Part shown: positions 27,160 to 41,484 of the stretch, piece after piece
How the letters are laid out: the number at the start of each line of letters is the position of its first letter
Position numbering within the stretch: the first letter of the stretch is position 1
Assembly (NCBI RefSeq): GCF_910589235.1
Contig: NW_025813599.1
Location: 1 to 64,000 of the forward strand
Direction: 5' to 3'
From: Vespa crabro
Taxonomy: Eukaryota; Arthropoda; Insecta; Hymenoptera; Vespidae
Length of the DNA stretch: 64,000 nucleotides
Position numbers and translations under genes: made by a program
The notes under the pieces: model-generated
Database searches by the model: none
What the model was told of the DNA's origin: nothing
The model's input: the letters and a program-made list of their open reading frames with translations, nothing else

Positions 27160-30100
27160 TTGCATTTCATAAGATCAAACATCTATTTTATATTGGAATC
27201 AAAGTTTTTAACATTCTTTCATATCGTATATACGATTTTTCGCTCATATACGCGTATCGTCGAAAAACGAAAACTTGAAATCTCGTTCAATTTCAATGAT
27301 TTTATATTCTATCGTTGCAGAATAAAGAATATAACAAGAATATAACGTTTTTACTATGTTTAAATACGCGTTTTCATATGATAATTGTCGAAAAACGTAA
27401 TCGACATACGCGAATTTCGGTATATGCGAAGATAAAATCGTGAAATCTTTAATAATACTTGTGCCACAGTTAGAAAAATGTTACCAATCGATTCAGAACA
27501 TTGCATTTCATAAGATCAAACATCTATTTTATATTGGAATCAAAGTTTTTAACATTCTTTCATATCGTATATACGATTTTTCGCTCATATACGCGTATCG
27601 TCGAAAAACGAAAACTTGAAATCTCGTTCAATTTCAATGATTTTATATTCTATCGATGCAGAATAAAGAATATAACAAGAATATAACGTTTTTACTATGT
27701 TTAAATACGCGTTTTCATATGATAATTGTCGAAAAACGTAATCGACATACGCGAATTTCGGTATATGCGAAGATAAAATCGTGAAATCTTTAATAATACT
27801 TGTGCCACAGTTAGAAAAATGTTACCAATCGATTCAGAACATTGCATTTCATAAGATCAAACATCTATTTTATATTGGAATCAAAGTTTTTAACATTCTT
27901 TCATATCGTATATACGATTTTTCGCTCATATACGCGTATCGTCGAAAAACGAAAACTTGAAATCTCGTTCAATTTCAATGATTTTATATTCTATCGATGC
28001 AGAATAAAGAATATAACAAGAATATAACGTTTTTACTATGTTTAAATACGCGTTTTCATATGATAATTGTCGAAAAACGTAATCGACATACGCGAATTTC
28101 GGTATATGCGAAGATAAAATCGTGAAATCTTTAATAATACTTGTGCCACAGTTAGAGAAATGTTACCAATCGATTCAGAACATTGCATTTCATAAGATCA
28201 AACATCTATTTTATATTGGAATCAAAGTTTTTAACATTCTTTCATATCGTATATACGATTTTTCGCTCATATACGCGTATCGTCGAAAAACGAAAACTTG
28301 AAATCTCGTTCAATTTCAATGATTTTATATTCTATCGATGCAGAATAAAGAATATAACAAGAATATAACGTTTTTACTATGTTTAAATACGCGTTTTCAT
28401 ATGATAATTGTCGAAAAACGTAATCGACATACGCGAATTTCGGTATATGCGAAGATAAAATCGTGAAATCTTTAATAATACTTGTGCCACAGATAGAAAA
28501 ATGTTACCAATCGATTCAGAACATTGCATTTCATAAGATCAAACATCTATTTTATATTGGAATCAAAGTTATTAACATTCTTTCATATCGTATATACGAT
28601 TTTTCGCTCATATACGCGTATCGTCGAAAAAAGAAAACTTGAAATCTCGTTCGATTTCAATGATTTTATATTCTATCGATGCAGAATAAAGAATATAACA
28701 AGAATATAACGTTTTTACTATGTTTAAATACGCGTTTTCATATGATAATTGTCGAAAAACGTAATCGACATACGCGAATTTCGGTATATGCGAAGATAAA
28801 ATCGTGAAATCTTTAATAATACTTGTGCCACAGTTAGAAAAATGTTACCAATCGATTCAGAACATTGCATTTCATAAGATCAAACATCTATTTTATATTG
28901 GAATCAAAGTTTTTAACATTCTTTCATATCGTATATACGATTTTTCGCTCATATAAGCGTATCGTCGAAAAACGAAAACTTGAAATCTCGTTCAATTTCA
29001 ATGATTTTATATTCTATCGATGCAGAATAAAGAATATAACAAGAATATAACGTTTTTACTATGTTTAAATACGCGTTTTCATATGATAATTGTCGAAAAA
29101 CGTAATCGACATACGCGAATTTCGGTATATGCGAAGATAAAATCGTGAAATCTTTAATAATACTTGTGCCACAGTTAGAAAAATGTTACCAATCGATTCA
29201 GAACATTGCATTTCATAAGATCAAACATCTATTTTATATTGGAATCAAAGTTTTTAACATTCTTTCATATCGTATATACGATTTTTCGCTCATATACGCG
29301 TATCGTCGAATAACGAAAACTTGAAATCTCGTTCAATTTCAATGATTTTATATTCTATCGATGCAGAATAAAGAATATAACAAGAATATAATGTTTTTAC
29401 TATGTTTAAATACGCGTTTTCATATGATAATTGTCGAAAAACGTAATCGACATACGCGCATTTCGGTATATGCGAAGATAAAATCGTGAAATCTTTAATA
29501 ATACTTGTGCCACAGTTAGAAAAATGTTACCAATCGATTCAGAACATTGCATTTCATAAGATCAAACATCTATTTTATATTGGAATCAAAGTTTTTAACA
29601 TTCTTTCATATCGTATATACGATTTTTCGCTCATATACGCGTATCGTCGAAAAACGAAAACTTGAAATCTCGTTCAATTTCAATGATTTTATATTCTATC
29701 GATGCAGAATAAAGAATATAACAAGAATATAACGTTTTTACTATGTTTAAATACGCGTTTTCATATGATAATTGTCGAAAAACGTAATCGACATACGCGA
29801 ATTTCGGTATATGCGAAGATAAAATCGTGAAATCTTTAATAATACTTGTGCCACAGTTAGAAAAATGTTACCAATCGATTCAGAACATTGCATTTCATAA
29901 GATCAAACATCTATTTTATATTGGAATCAAAGTTTTTAACATTCTTTCATATCGTATATACGATTTTTCGCTCATATACGCGTATCGTCGAAAAACGAAA
30001 ACTTGAAATCTCGTTCAATTTCAATGATTTTATATTCTATCGATGCAGAATAAAGAATATAACAAGAATATAACGTTTTTACTATGTTTAAATACGCGTT

Positions 30101-31252
30101 TTCATATGATAATTGTCGAAAAACGTAATCGACATACGCGAATTTCGGTATATGCGAAGATAAAATCGTGAAATCTTTAATAATACTTGTGCCACAGTTA
30201 GAAAAATGTTACCAATCGATTCAGAACATTGCATTTCATAAGATCAAACATCTATTTTATATTGGAATCAAAGTTTTTAACAATCTTTCATATCGTATAT
30301 ACGATTTTTCGCTCATATACGCATATCGTCGAAAAACGAAAACTTGAAATCTCGTTCAATTTCAATGATTTTATATTCTATCGATGCAGAATAAAAAATA
30401 TAACAAGAATATAACGTTTTTACTATGTTTAATATACGCGTTTTCATATGATAATTGTCGAAAAACGTAATCGACATACGCGAATTTCGGTATATGCGAA
30501 GATAAAATCGTGAAATCTTTAATAATACTTGTGCCACAGTTAGAAAAATGTTACCAATCGATTCAGAACATTGCATTTCATAAGATCAAACATCTATTTT
30601 ATATTGGAATCAAAGTTTTCAACATTCTTTCATATCGTATATACGATTTTTCGCTCATATACGCGTATCGTCGAAAAACGAAAACTTGAAATCTCGTTCA
30701 ATTTCAATATTTTTATATTCTATCGATGCAGAATAAAGAATATAACAAGAATATAACGTTTTTACTATGTTTAAATACGCGTTTTCATATGATAATTGTC
30801 GAAAAACGTAATCGACATACGCGAATTTCGGTATATGCGAAGATAAAATCGTGAAATCTTTAATAATACTTGTGCCACAGTTAGAAAAATGTTACCAATC
30901 GATCCAGAACATTGCATTTCATAAGATCAAACATCTATTTTATATTGGAATCAAAGTTTTTAACATTCTTTCATATCGTATATACGATTTTTCGCTCATA
31001 TACGCGTATCGTCGAAAAACGAAAACTTGAAATCTCGTTCAATTTCAATGATTTTATATTCTATCGATGCAGAATAAAGAATATAACAAGAATATAACGT
31101 TTTTACTATGTTTAAATACGCGTTTTCATATGATAATTGTCGAAAAACGTAATCGACATACGCGAATTTCGGTATATGCGAAGATAAAATCGTGAAATCT
31201 TTAATAATACTTGTGCCACAGTTAGAAAAATGTTACCAATCGATTCAGAACA
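27160..31252 (+). repeat. 12-monomer higher-order unit, copy A (4,093 bp)
   Basis: The unit holds twelve monomers, one of them 342 bp. Markers in order are CTATCGTTGCAG near 27315, GTTAGAGAAATG near 28156, the delta monomer at 28524, ATATAAGCG near 28957, GTCGAATAACG near 29311, AATATAATGTTTTT near 29392, ACGCGCATTTC near 29460, TAACAATCTTTC and ACGCATATCG near 30283-30323, TTTAATATACGCG near 30433, TTTTCAACATT near 30620, TCAATATTTTTA near 30709, and GATCCAGAAC near 30904. Every one recurs 4,093 bp later. Unit ends are arbitrary in phase; the true breakpoint lies between about 26812 and 27315. Confidence 0.92.
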
Positions 31253-34200
31253 TTGCATTTCATAAGATCAAACATCTATTTTATATTGGAATCAAAGTTT
31301 TTAACATTCTTTCATATCGTATATACGATTTTTCGCTCATATACGCGTATCGTCGAAAAACGAAAACTTGAAATCTCGTTCAATTTCAATGATTTTATAT
31401 TCTATCGTTGCAGAATAAAGAATATAACAAGAATATAACGTTTTTACTATGTTTAAATACGCGTTTTCATATGATAATTGTCGAAAAACGTAATCGACAT
31501 ACGCGAATTTCGGTATATGCGAAGATAAAATCGTGAAATCTTTAATAATACTTGTGCCACAGTTAGAAAAATGTTACCAATCGATTCAGAACATTGCATT
31601 TCATAAGATCAAACATCTATTTTATATTGGAATCAAAGTTTTTAACATTCTTTCATATCGTATATACGATTTTTCGCTCATATACGCGTATCGTCGAAAA
31701 ACGAAAACTTGAAATCTCGTTCAATTTCAATGATTTTATATTCTATCGATGCAGAATAAAGAATATAACAAGAATATAACGTTTTTACTATGTTTAAATA
31801 CGCGTTTTCATATGATAATTGTCGAAAAACGTAATCGACATACGCGAATTTCGGTATATGCGAAGATAAAATCGTGAAATCTTTAATAATACTTGTGCCA
31901 CAGTTAGAAAAATGTTACCAATCGATTCAGAACATTGCATTTCATAAGATCAAACATCTATTTTATATTGGAATCAAAGTTTTTAACATTCTTTCATATC
32001 GTATATACGATTTTTCGCTCATATACGCGTATCGTCGAAAAACGAAAACTTGAAATCTCGTTCAATTTCAATGATTTTATATTCTATCGATGCAGAATAA
32101 AGAATATAACAAGAATATAACGTTTTTACTATGTTTAAATACGCGTTTTCATATGATAATTGTCGAAAAACGTAATCGACATACGCGAATTTCGGTATAT
32201 GCGAAGATAAAATCGTGAAATCTTTAATAATACTTGTGCCACAGTTAGAGAAATGTTACCAATCGATTCAGAACATTGCATTTCATAAGATCAAACATCT
32301 ATTTTATATTGGAATCAAAGTTTTTAACATTCTTTCATATCGTATATACGATTTTTCGCTCATATACGCGTATCGTCGAAAAACGAAAACTTGAAATCTC
32401 GTTCAATTTCAATGATTTTATATTCTATCGATGCAGAATAAAGAATATAACAAGAATATAACGTTTTTACTATGTTTAAATACGCGTTTTCATATGATAA
32501 TTGTCGAAAAACGTAATCGACATACGCGAATTTCGGTATATGCGAAGATAAAATCGTGAAATCTTTAATAATACTTGTGCCACAGATAGAAAAATGTTAC
32601 CAATCGATTCAGAACATTGCATTTCATAAGATCAAACATCTATTTTATATTGGAATCAAAGTTATTAACATTCTTTCATATCGTATATACGATTTTTCGC
32701 TCATATACGCGTATCGTCGAAAAAAGAAAACTTGAAATCTCGTTCGATTTCAATGATTTTATATTCTATCGATGCAGAATAAAGAATATAACAAGAATAT
32801 AACGTTTTTACTATGTTTAAATACGCGTTTTCATATGATAATTGTCGAAAAACGTAATCGACATACGCGAATTTCGGTATATGCGAAGATAAAATCGTGA
32901 AATCTTTAATAATACTTGTGCCACAGTTAGAAAAATGTTACCAATCGATTCAGAACATTGCATTTCATAAGATCAAACATCTATTTTATATTGGAATCAA
33001 AGTTTTTAACATTCTTTCATATCGTATATACGATTTTTCGCTCATATAAGCGTATCGTCGAAAAACGAAAACTTGAAATCTCGTTCAATTTCAATGATTT
33101 TATATTCTATCGATGCAGAATAAAGAATATAACAAGAATATAACGTTTTTACTATGTTTAAATACGCGTTTTCATATGATAATTGTCGAAAAACGTAATC
33201 GACATACGCGAATTTCGGTATATGCGAAGATAAAATCGTGAAATCTTTAATAATACTTGTGCCACAGTTAGAAAAATGTTACCAATCGATTCAGAACATT
33301 GCATTTCATAAGATCAAACATCTATTTTATATTGGAATCAAAGTTTTTAACATTCTTTCATATCGTATATACGATTTTTCGCTCATATACGCGTATCGTC
33401 GAATAACGAAAACTTGAAATCTCGTTCAATTTCATTGATTTTATATTCTATCGATGCAGAATAAAGAATATAACAAGAATATAATGTTTTTACTATGTTT
33501 AAATACGCGTTTTCATATGATAATTGTCGAAAAACGTAATCGACATACGCGCATTTCGGTATATGCGAAGATAAAATCGTGAAATCTTTAATAATACTTG
33601 TGCCACAGTTAGAAAAATGTTACCAATCGATTCAGAACATTGCATTTCATAAGATCAAACATCTATTTTATATTGGAATCAAAGTTTTTAACATTCTTTC
33701 ATATCGTATATACGATTTTTCGCTCATATACGCGTATCGTCGAAAAACGAAAACTTGAAATCTCGTTCAATTTCAATGATTTTATATTCTATCGATGCAG
33801 AATAAAGAATATAACAAGAATATAACGTTTTTACTATGTTTAAATACGCGTTTTCATATGATAATTGTCGAAAAACGTAATCGACATACGCGAATTTCGG
33901 TATATGCGAAGATAAAATCGTGAAATCTTTAATAATACTTGTGCCACAGTTAGAAAAATGTTACCAATCGATTCAGAACATTGCATTTCATAAGATCAAA
34001 CATCTATTTTATATTGGAATCAAAGTTTTTAACATTCTTTCATATCGTATATACGATTTTTCGCTCATATACGCGTATCGTCGAAAAACGAAAACTTGAA
34101 ATCTCGTTCAATTTCAATGATTTTATATTCTATCGATGCAGAATAAAGAATATAACAAGAATATAACGTTTTTACTATGTTTAAATACGCGTTTTCATAT

Positions 34201-35345
34201 GATAATTGTCGAAAAACGTAATCGACATACGCGAATTTCGGTATATGCGAAGATAAAATCGTGAAATCTTTAATAATACTTGTGCCACAGTTAGAAAAAT
34301 GTTACCAATCGATTCAGAACATTGCATTTCATAAGATCAAACATCTATTTTATATTGGAATCAAAGTTTTTAACAATCTTTCATATCGTATATACGATTT
34401 TTCGCTCATATACGCATATCGTCGAAAAACGAAAACTTGAAATCTCGTTCAATTTCAATGATTTTATATTCTATCGATGCAGAATAAAAAATATAACAAG
34501 AATATAACGTTTTTACTATGTTTAATATACGCGTTTTCATATGATAATTGTCGAAAAACGTAATCGACATACGCGAATTTCGGTATATGCGAAGATAAAA
34601 TCGTGAAATCTTTAATAATACTTGTGCCACAGTTAGAAAAATGTTACCAATCGATTCAGAACATTGCATTTCATAAGATCAAACATCTATTTTATATTGG
34701 AATCAAAGTTTTCAACATTCTTTCATATCGTATATACGATTTTTCGCTCATATACGCGTATCGTCGAAAAACGAAAACTTGAAATCTCGTTCAATTTCAA
34801 TATTTTTATATTCTATCGATGCAGAATAAAGAATATAACAAGAATATAACGTTTTTACTATGTTTAAATACGCGTTTTCATATGATAATTGTCGAAAAAC
34901 GTAATCGACATACGCGAATTTCGGTATATGCGAAGATAAAATCGTGAAATCTTTAATAATACTTGTGCCACAGTTAGAAAAATGTTACCAATCGATCCAG
35001 AACATTGCATTTCATAAGATCAAACATCTATTTTATATTGGAATCAAAGTTTTTAACATTCTTTCATATCGTATATACGATTTTTCGCTCATATACGCGT
35101 ATCGTCGAAAAACGAAAACTTGAAATCTCGTTCAATTTCAATGATTTTATATTCTATCGATGCAGAATAAAGAATATAACAAGAATATAACGTTTTTACT
35201 ATGTTTAAATACGCGTTTTCATATGATAATTGTCGAAAAACGTAATCGACATACGCGAATTTCGGTATATGCGAAGATAAAATCGTGAAATCTTTAATAA
35301 TACTTGTGCCACAGTTAGAAAAATGTTACCAATCGATTCAGAACA
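31253..35345 (+). repeat. 12-monomer higher-order unit, copy B (4,093 bp)
   Basis: This is an immediate tandem copy of the preceding twelve monomers with all markers at a constant 4,093-bp offset, for example GTTAGAG at 32248 against 28155 and the delta monomer at 32617 against 28524. The only difference I noticed is ATTTCATTGA (T at 33435) against consensus in copy A. Such near-identity implies a very recent duplication by unequal exchange, or an assembly duplication. The right breakpoint lies between 34997 and about 35500. Confidence 0.92.
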
Positions 35346-35686
35346 TTGCATTTCATAAGATCAAACATCAATTTTATATTGGAATCAAAGTTTTTAACAT
35401 TCTTTCATATCGTATATACGATTTTTCGCTCATATACGCGTATCGTCGAAAAACGAAAACTTGAAATCTCGTTCAATTTCAATGATTTTATATTCTATCG
35501 ATGCAGAATAAAGAATATAACAAGAATATAACGTTTTTACTATGTTTAAATACGCGTTTTCATATGATAATTGTCGAAGAACGTAATCGACATACGCGAA
35601 TTTCGGTATATGCGAAGATAAAATCGTGAAATCTTTAATAATACTTGTGCCACAGTTAGAAAAATGTTACCAATCGATCAAGAACA

Positions 35687-36027
35687 TTGCATTTCATAAG
35701 ATCAAACATCTATTTTATATTGGAATCAAAGTTTTTAACATTCTTTCATATCGTATATACGATTTTTCGCTCATATACGCGTATCGTCGAATAACGAAAA
35801 CTTGAAATCTCGTTCAATTTCAATGATTTTATATTCTATCGATGCAGAATAAAGAATATAACAAGAATATAACGTTTTTACTATGTTTAAATACGAGTTT
35901 TCATATGATAATTGTCGAAAAACGTAATCGACATACGCGAATTTCGGTATATGCGATGATAAAATCGTGAAATCTTTAATAAAACTTGTGCCACAGTTAG
36001 AAAAATGTTACCAATCGATTCAGAACA
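35687..36027 (+). repeat. Type epsilon monomer, copy 1
   Basis: GATCAAGAAC just upstream (CA at 35679-35680 where the consensus has TC) is linked to GTCGAATAACG near 35792. The same pair of markers occurs around monomers 41144 and 44897, 16 and then 11 monomers apart. The GAATAACG marker alone is shared with the twelve-monomer units near 29311 and 33404. Confidence 0.75.
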
Positions 36028-36524
36028 TTGCATTTCATAAGATCAAACATCTATTTTATATTGGAATCAAAGTTTTTAACATTCTTTCATATCGTATATA
36101 CGATTTTTCGCTCATATACGCGTATCGTCGAAAAACGAAAACTTGAAATCTCGTTCAATTTCAATGATTTTATATTCTATCGATGCAGAATAAAGAATAT
36201 AACAAGAATATAACGTTTTTACTATGTTTAAATACGCGTTTTCATATGATAATTGTCGAAAAACGTAATCGACATACGCGAATTTCGGTATATGCGAAGA
36301 TAAAATCGTGAAATCTTTAATAAAACTTGTGCCACAGTTAGAAAAATGTTACCAATCGATTCAGAACATTGCATTTCATAAGATCAAACATCTATTTTAT
36401 ATTGGAATCAAAGTTTTTAACATTCTTTCATATCGTATATACGATTTTTCGCTCATATACGCGTATCGTCGAAAAACGAAAACTTGAAATCTCGTTCAAT
36501 TTCAATGATTTTATATTCTATCGT
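35896..36524 (+). repeat. Segment gamma, copy 2
   Basis: This is the second copy of the five-marker block first seen at 24982-25610, offset 10,914 bp. It directly follows the 12-monomer tandem pair and the epsilon monomer, so gamma and its surroundings are in a different order from the first copy. That indicates rearrangement, not one simple long duplication. Confidence 0.85.
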
Positions 36525-38612
36525 TGCAGAATAAAGAATATAACAAGAATATAACGTTTTTACTATGTTTAAATACGCGTTTTCATATGATAATTGTCGA
36601 AAAACGTAATCGACATACGCGAATTTCGGTATATGCGAAGATAAAATCGTGAAATCTTTAATAATACTTGTGCCACAGTTAGAAAAATGTTACCAATCGA
36701 TTCAGAACATTGCATTTCATAAGATCAAACATCTATTTTATATTGGAATCAAAGTTTTTAACATTCTTTCATATCGTATATACGATTTTTCGCTCATATA
36801 CGCGTATCGTCGAAAAACGAAAACTTGAAATCTCGTTCAATTTCAATGATTTTATATTCTATCGATGCAGAATAAAGAATATAACAAGAATATAACGTTT
36901 TTACTATGTTTAAATACGCGTTTTCATATGATAATTGTCGAAAAACGTAATCGACATACGCGAATTTCGGTATATGCGAAGATAAAATCGTGAAATCTTT
37001 AATAATACTTGTGCCACAGTTAGAAAAATGTTACCAATCGATTCAGAACATTGCATTTCATAAGATCAAACATCTATTTTATATTGGAATCAAAGTTTTT
37101 AACATTCTTTCATATCGTATATACGATTTTTCGCTCATATACGCGTATCGTCGAAAAACGAAAACTTGAAATCTCGTTCAATTTCAATGATTTTATATTC
37201 TATCGTTGCAGAATAAAGAATATAACAAGAATATAACGTTTTTACTATGTTTAAATACGCGTTTTCATATGATAATTGTCGAAAAACGTAATCGACATAC
37301 GCGAATTTCGGTATATGCGAAGATAAAATCGTGAAATCTTTAATAATACTTGTGCCACAGTTAGAAAAATGTTACCAATCGATTCAGAACATTGCATTTC
37401 ATAAGATCAAACATCTATTTTATATTGGAATCAAAGTTTTTAACATTCTTTCATATCGTATATACGATTTTTCGCTCATATACGCGTATCGTCGAAAAAC
37501 GAAAACTTGAAATCTCGTTCAATTTCAATGATTTTATATTCTATCGATGCAGAATAAAGAATATAACAAGAATATAACGTTTTTACTATGTTTAAATACG
37601 CGTTTTCATATGATAATTGTCGAAAAACGTAATCGACATACGCGAATTTCGGTATATGCGAAGATAAAATCGTGAAATCTTTAATAATACTTGTGCCACA
37701 GTTAGAAAAATGTTACCAATCGATTCAGAACATTGCATTTCATAAGATCAAACATCTATTTTATATTGGAATCAAAGTTTTTAACATTCTTTCATATCGT
37801 ATATACGATTTTTCGCTCATATACGCGTATCGTCGAAAAACGAAAACTTGAAATCTCGTTCAATTTCAATGATTTTATATTCTATCGATGCAGAATAAAG
37901 AATATAACAAGAATATAACGTTTTTACTATGTTTAAATACGCGTTTTCATATGATAATTGTCGAAAAACGTAATCGACATACGCGAATTTCGGTATATGC
38001 GAAGATAAAATCGTGAAATCTTTAATAATACTTGTGCCACAGTTAGAAAAATGTTACCAATCGATTCAGAACATTGCATTTCATAAGATCAAACATCTAT
38101 TTTATATTGGAATCAAAGTTTTTAACATTCTTTCATATCGTATATACGATTTTTCGCTCATATACGCGTATCGTCGAAAAACGAAAACTTGAAATCTCGT
38201 TCAATTTCAATGATTTTATATTCTATCGATGCAGAATAAAGAATATAACAAGAATATAACGTTTTTACTATGTTTAAATACGCGTTTTCATATGATAATT
38301 GTCGAAAAACGTAATCGACATACGCGAATTTCGGTATATGCGAAGATAAAATCGTGAAATCTTTAATAATACTTGTGCCACAGTTAGAAAAATGTTACCA
38401 ATCGATTCAGAACATTGCATTTCATAAGATCAAACATCTATTTTATATTGGAATCAAAGTTTTTAACATTCTTTCATATCGTATATACGATTTTTCGCTC
38501 ATATACGCGTATCGTCGAAAAACGAAAACTTGAAATCTCGTTCAATTTCAATGATTTTATATTCTATCGATGCAGAATAAAGAATATAACAAGAATATAA
38601 CGTTTTTACTAT

Positions 38613-38911
38613 TTTTAAATACGAGTTTTCATATGATAATTGTCGAAAAACGTAATCGACATACGCGAATTTCGGTATATGCGAAGATAAAATCGTGAAA
38701 TCTTTAATAATACTTGTGCCACAGTTAGAAAAATGTTACCAATCGATTCAGAACATTGCATTTCATAAGATCAAACATCTATTTTATATTGGAATCAAAG
38801 TTTTTAACATTCTTTCATATCGTATATACGATTTTTCGCTCATATACGCGTATCGTCGAAAAACGAAAACTTGAAATCTCGTTCAATTTCAATGATTTTA
38901 TATTCTATCGT
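38613..38911 (+). repeat. Segment beta, copy 2
   Basis: ACTATTTTTAAATACGAG (T at 38613) and CTATCGTTGCAG (T at 38911) repeat the beta markers. Beta precedes gamma in the first set (23.9 then 25.0 kb) but follows it here (38.6 after 35.9 kb), so the relative order is switched. Confidence 0.7.
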
Positions 38912-40461
38912 TGCAGAATAAAGAATATAACAAGAATATAACGTTTTTACTATGTTTAAATACGCGTTTTCATATGATAATTGTCGAAAAACGTAATCGA
39001 CATACGCGAATTTCGGTATATGCGAAGATAAAATCGTGAAATCTTTAATAATACTTGTGCCACAGTTAGAAAAATGTTACCAATCGATTCAGAACATTGC
39101 ATTTCATAAGATCAAACATCTATTTTATATTGGAATCAAAGTTTTTAACATTCTTTCATATCGTATATACGATTTTTCGCTCATATACGCGTATCGTCGA
39201 AAAACGAAAACTTGAAATCTCGTTCAATTTCAATGATTTTATATTCTATCGATGCAGAATAAAGAATATAACAAGAATATAACGTTTTTACTATGTTTAA
39301 ATACGCGTTTTCATATGATAATTGTCGAAAAAACGTAATCGACATACGCGAATTTCGGTATATGCGAAGATAAAATCGTGAAATCTTTAATAATACTTGT
39401 GCCACAGTTAGAAAAATGTTACCAATCGATTCAGAACATTGCATTTCATAAGATCAAACATCTATTTTATAATGGAATCAAAGTTTTTAACATTCTTTCA
39501 TATCGTATATACGATTTTTCGCTCATATACGCGTATCGTCGAAAAACGAAAACTTGAAATCTCGTTCAATTTCAATGATTTTATATTCTATCGATGCAGA
39601 ATAAAGAATATAACAAGAATATAACGTTTTTACTATGTTTAAATACGCGTTTTCATATGATAATTGTCGAAAAACGTAATCGACATACGCGAATTTCGGT
39701 ATATGCGAAGATAAAATCGTGAAATCTTTAATAATACTTGTGCCACAGTTAGAAAAATGTTACCAATCGATTCAGAACATTGCATTTCATAAGATCAAAC
39801 ATCTATTTTATATTGGAATCAAAGTTTTTAACATTCTTTCATATCGTATATACGATTTTTCGCTCATATACGCGTATCGTCGAAAAAAGAAAACTTGAAA
39901 TCTCGTTCAATTTCAATGATTTTATATTCTATCGATGCAGAATAAAGAATATAACAAGAATATAACGTTTTTACTATGTTTAAATACGCGTTTTCATATG
40001 ATAATTGTCGAAAAACGTAATCGACATACGCGAATTTCGGTATATGCGAAGATAAAATCGTGAAATCTTTAATAATACTTGTGCCACAGTTAGAAAAATG
40101 TTACCAATCGATTCAGAACATTGCATTTCATAAGATCAAACATCTATTTTATATTGGAATCAAAGTTTTTAACATTCTTTCATATCGTATATACGATTTT
40201 TCGCTCATATACGCGTATCGTCGAAAAACGAAAACTTGAAATCTCGTTCAATTTCAATGATTTTATATTCTATCGATGCAGAATAAAGAATATAACAAGA
40301 ATATAACGTTTTTACTATGTTTAAATACGCGTTTTCATATGATAATTGTCGAAAAACGTAATCGACATACGCGAATTTCGGTATATGCGAAGATAAAATC
40401 GTGAAATCTTTAATAATACTTGTGCCACAGATAGAAAAATGTTACCAATCGATTCAGAACA

Positions 40462-40802
40462 TTGCATTTCATAAGATCAAACATCTATTTTATATTGGAA
40501 TCAAAGTTATTAACATTCTTTCATATCGTATATACGATTTTTCGCTCATATACGCGTATCGTCGAAAAAAGAAAACTTGAAATCTCGTTCGATTTCAATG
40601 ATTTTATATTCTATCGATGCAGAATAAAGAATATAACAAGAATATAACGTTTTTACTATGTTTAAATACGCGTTTTCATATGATAATTGTCGAAAAACGT
40701 AATCGACATACGCGAATTTCGGTATATGCGAAGATAAAATCGTGAAATCTTTAATAATACTTGTGCCACAGTTAGAAAAATGTTACCAATCGATTCAGAA
40801 CA
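40462..40802 (+). repeat. Type delta monomer, copy 4
   Basis: CCACAGATAG upstream, then AAAGTTATTAAC, GTCGAAAAAAGAAAAC and CGTTCGATTTC reproduce the delta set found at 26137, 28524 and 32617. The following monomer differs from those after copies 2 and 3: it has CGCTCTAATACGCG (TA at 40889-40890 for consensus AT) in place of ATATAAGCG. Confidence 0.85.
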
Positions 40803-41143
40803 TTGCATTTCATAAGATCAAACATCTATTTTATATTGGAATCAAAGTTTTTAACATTCTTTCATATCGTATATACGATTTTTCGCTCTAATACGCGTAT
40901 CGTCGAAAAACGAAAACTTGAAATCTCGTTCAATTTCAATGATTTTATATTCTATCGATGCAGAATAAAGAATATAACAAGAATATAACGTTTTTACTAT
41001 GTTTAAATACGCGTTTTCATATGATAATTGTCGAAAAACGTAATCGACATACGCGAATTTCGGTATATGCGAAGATAAAATCGTGAAATCTTTAATAATA
41101 CTTGTGCCACAGTTAGAAAAATGTTACCAATCGATCAAGAACA

Positions 41144-41484
41144 TTGCATTTCATAAGATCAAACATCTATTTTATATTGGAATCAAAGTTTTTAACATTC
41201 TTTCATATCGTATATACGATTTTTCGCTCATATACGCGTATCGTCGAATAACGAAAACTTGAAATCTCGTTCAATTTCAATGATTTTATATTCTATCGAT
41301 GCAGAATAAAGAATATAACAAGAATATAACGTTTTTACTATGTTTAAATACGCGTTTTCATATGATAATTGTCGAAAAACGTAATCGACATACGCGAATT
41401 TCGGTATATGCGAAGATAAAATCGTGAAATCTTTAATAATACTTGTGCCACAGTTAGAAAAATGTTACCAATCGATTCAGAACA
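41144..41484 (+). repeat. Type epsilon monomer, copy 2
   Basis: GATCAAGAAC just upstream near 41134 and GTCGAATAACG near 41248 match the epsilon monomer at 35687. It sits two monomers after delta copy 4, the same relative place as the GAATAACG monomer in the 12-monomer units, which links the two haplotypes. Confidence 0.75.
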
